From the NCBI GenBank assembly GCA_036562185.1, contig DATCKN010000061.1:62001-126000 (forward strand): a stretch of 64,000 nucleotides of DNA, written 5' to 3'. The position numbers were made by a program, and so were the translations under genes. Positions 63,569 through 64,000 of the stretch are shown here, piece after piece. Position 1 is the first letter of the stretch. Every line of letters starts with the position of its first letter. The notes below the pieces were generated by a model. That model was not told the DNA's origin. It saw nothing but the letters and a program-made list of their open reading frames with translations, and made no database searches. This stretch comes from Thermoclostridium sp036562185. Lineage in GTDB: Bacteria > Bacillota > Clostridia > DSM-8532.

Positions 63569-64000
63569 TTATGTTTTATACACTTCGTCCGGGGACTTGA
63601 TTTTAACATCTTCGCTCTTTAATGCTTCAAGTGCCCTTTCAGGCTCTTCCACCCTGAATATAACCATCGCAGTATCAGGTTTTGAATTAACAAATGCATA
63701 CATATATTCAATGCTGATGCCTTTATCATCAAGTGTTGCAAGGGTTTTTGCCAAACCTCCGGGCTTATCCTCAACTTCAATGGCAATAACGTCATTTATG
63801 CTTACTGTAAAGCCGTTATCAACAAGAATCTGCCTTGCTTTATCCGGGTAATTGACGATAAGCCTTAATACGCCGAAATCTGTTGTATCTGCCAACGACA
63901 ATGCCCTGATATCTATGTTGTTTTCTCCGAGTATGCGTGTAACCTTTGCGAGCCTTCCATGTTTGTTTTCAAGAAATATCGAAATTTGCTTGATAAGCAC
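63569..64000 (-). CDS. tandem ACT-domain protein, at right edge
   Basis: At least 143 residues with two ACT domains: ISIFLENKHGRLAKVTRIL (about residues 6-70) and VIAIEVEDKPGGLAKTLATL (about 71-140). Such proteins bind amino acids and are often encoded next to phenylacetate-CoA ligase genes in Clostridia. The first codon seen is GTG at 64000; the true start may be that codon or just outside the window. Confidence 0.85.
   Translation of the reverse strand: MLIKQISIFLENKHGRLAKVTRILGENNIDIRALSLADTTDFGVLRLIVNYPDKARQILVDNGFTVSINDVIAIEVEDKPGGLAKTLATLDDKGISIEYMYAFVNSKPDTAMVIFRVEEPERALEALKSEDVKIKSPDEVYKT

Overview
The window comes from an endospore-forming, low-to-moderate-GC member of the Clostridia. 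It carries spoIIGA-sigE-sigG with a ymxH-like gene behind them, a gerA-type germination operon, an IspH/ribosomal protein S1 fusion, a nrdR-degS-degU block and a YifB/DprA pair. Gene content and base composition suggest the clostridial lineage that includes Acetivibrio, Ruminiclostridium and Thermoclostridium. The species cannot be fixed by eye.

Layout. At 0-17.3 kb most genes are on the minus strand: the murD 5' end, tcdA, a MATE pump, a glycerate kinase, an orphan cheR, and a run from a HI0933-type flavoprotein through hutP-like, cmk, plsC and ispH-rpsA. A MurR/RpiR regulator, a Cof-type phosphatase and two proteins of unknown function complete this part. On the plus strand are an M14 peptidase with wall-binding domains, trmB, tRNA-Leu(CAG) and tRNA-Trp(CCA). 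At 17.4-23.5 kb (+) lie a TldD/TldE pair and a three-gene cell-surface O-acetylation set (DUF4358 lipoprotein, MBOAT acyltransferase, DHHW protein). At 23.5-28.3 kb are nadE, a PRK06851-like P-loop protein and a bacterial sn-glycerol-1-phosphate dehydrogenase.

At 28.4-41.2 kb (-) is a tight eight-gene operon. In transcription order it encodes an exported 899-aa protein, an ABC ATPase, an ABC-2 permease, a coiled-coil membrane protein, a MoxR ATPase, a DUF58 protein, a BatA-like VWA protein and a 936-aa two-VWA membrane protein. It is the best candidate here for a poorly described system, probably a MoxR-driven envelope machine coupled to an ABC exporter. dprA and yifB lie just upstream of it.

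At 44.4-49.9 kb are an SGNH hydrolase, the gerKA-gerKB-gerKC operon with a small membrane protein at its end, and tRNA-Val(GAC). At 50.0-57.6 kb (-) are a Leptospira-like citramalate synthase, a region-4-only sigma-like frame without a good start, degU-, degS- and nrdR-like genes, ymxH-like, sigG, sigE and spoIIGA. The spoIIGA upstream region has a promoter resembling the Spo0A-activated spoIIG promoter: a 0A-box-like site over TTGACA and a 21-bp spacer to TATAAT. At 58-64 kb are an MBL hydrolase, a CPBP protease, proA, a bacteriohemerythrin, prfC, a PspC-domain protein and a tandem-ACT protein cut by the right edge.

No prophage, intact insertion sequence, CRISPR array or rRNA was seen. Many starts were moved from the longest frame to an internal ATG, GTG or TTG with a better-placed ribosome-binding site; the reason is given in each entry.
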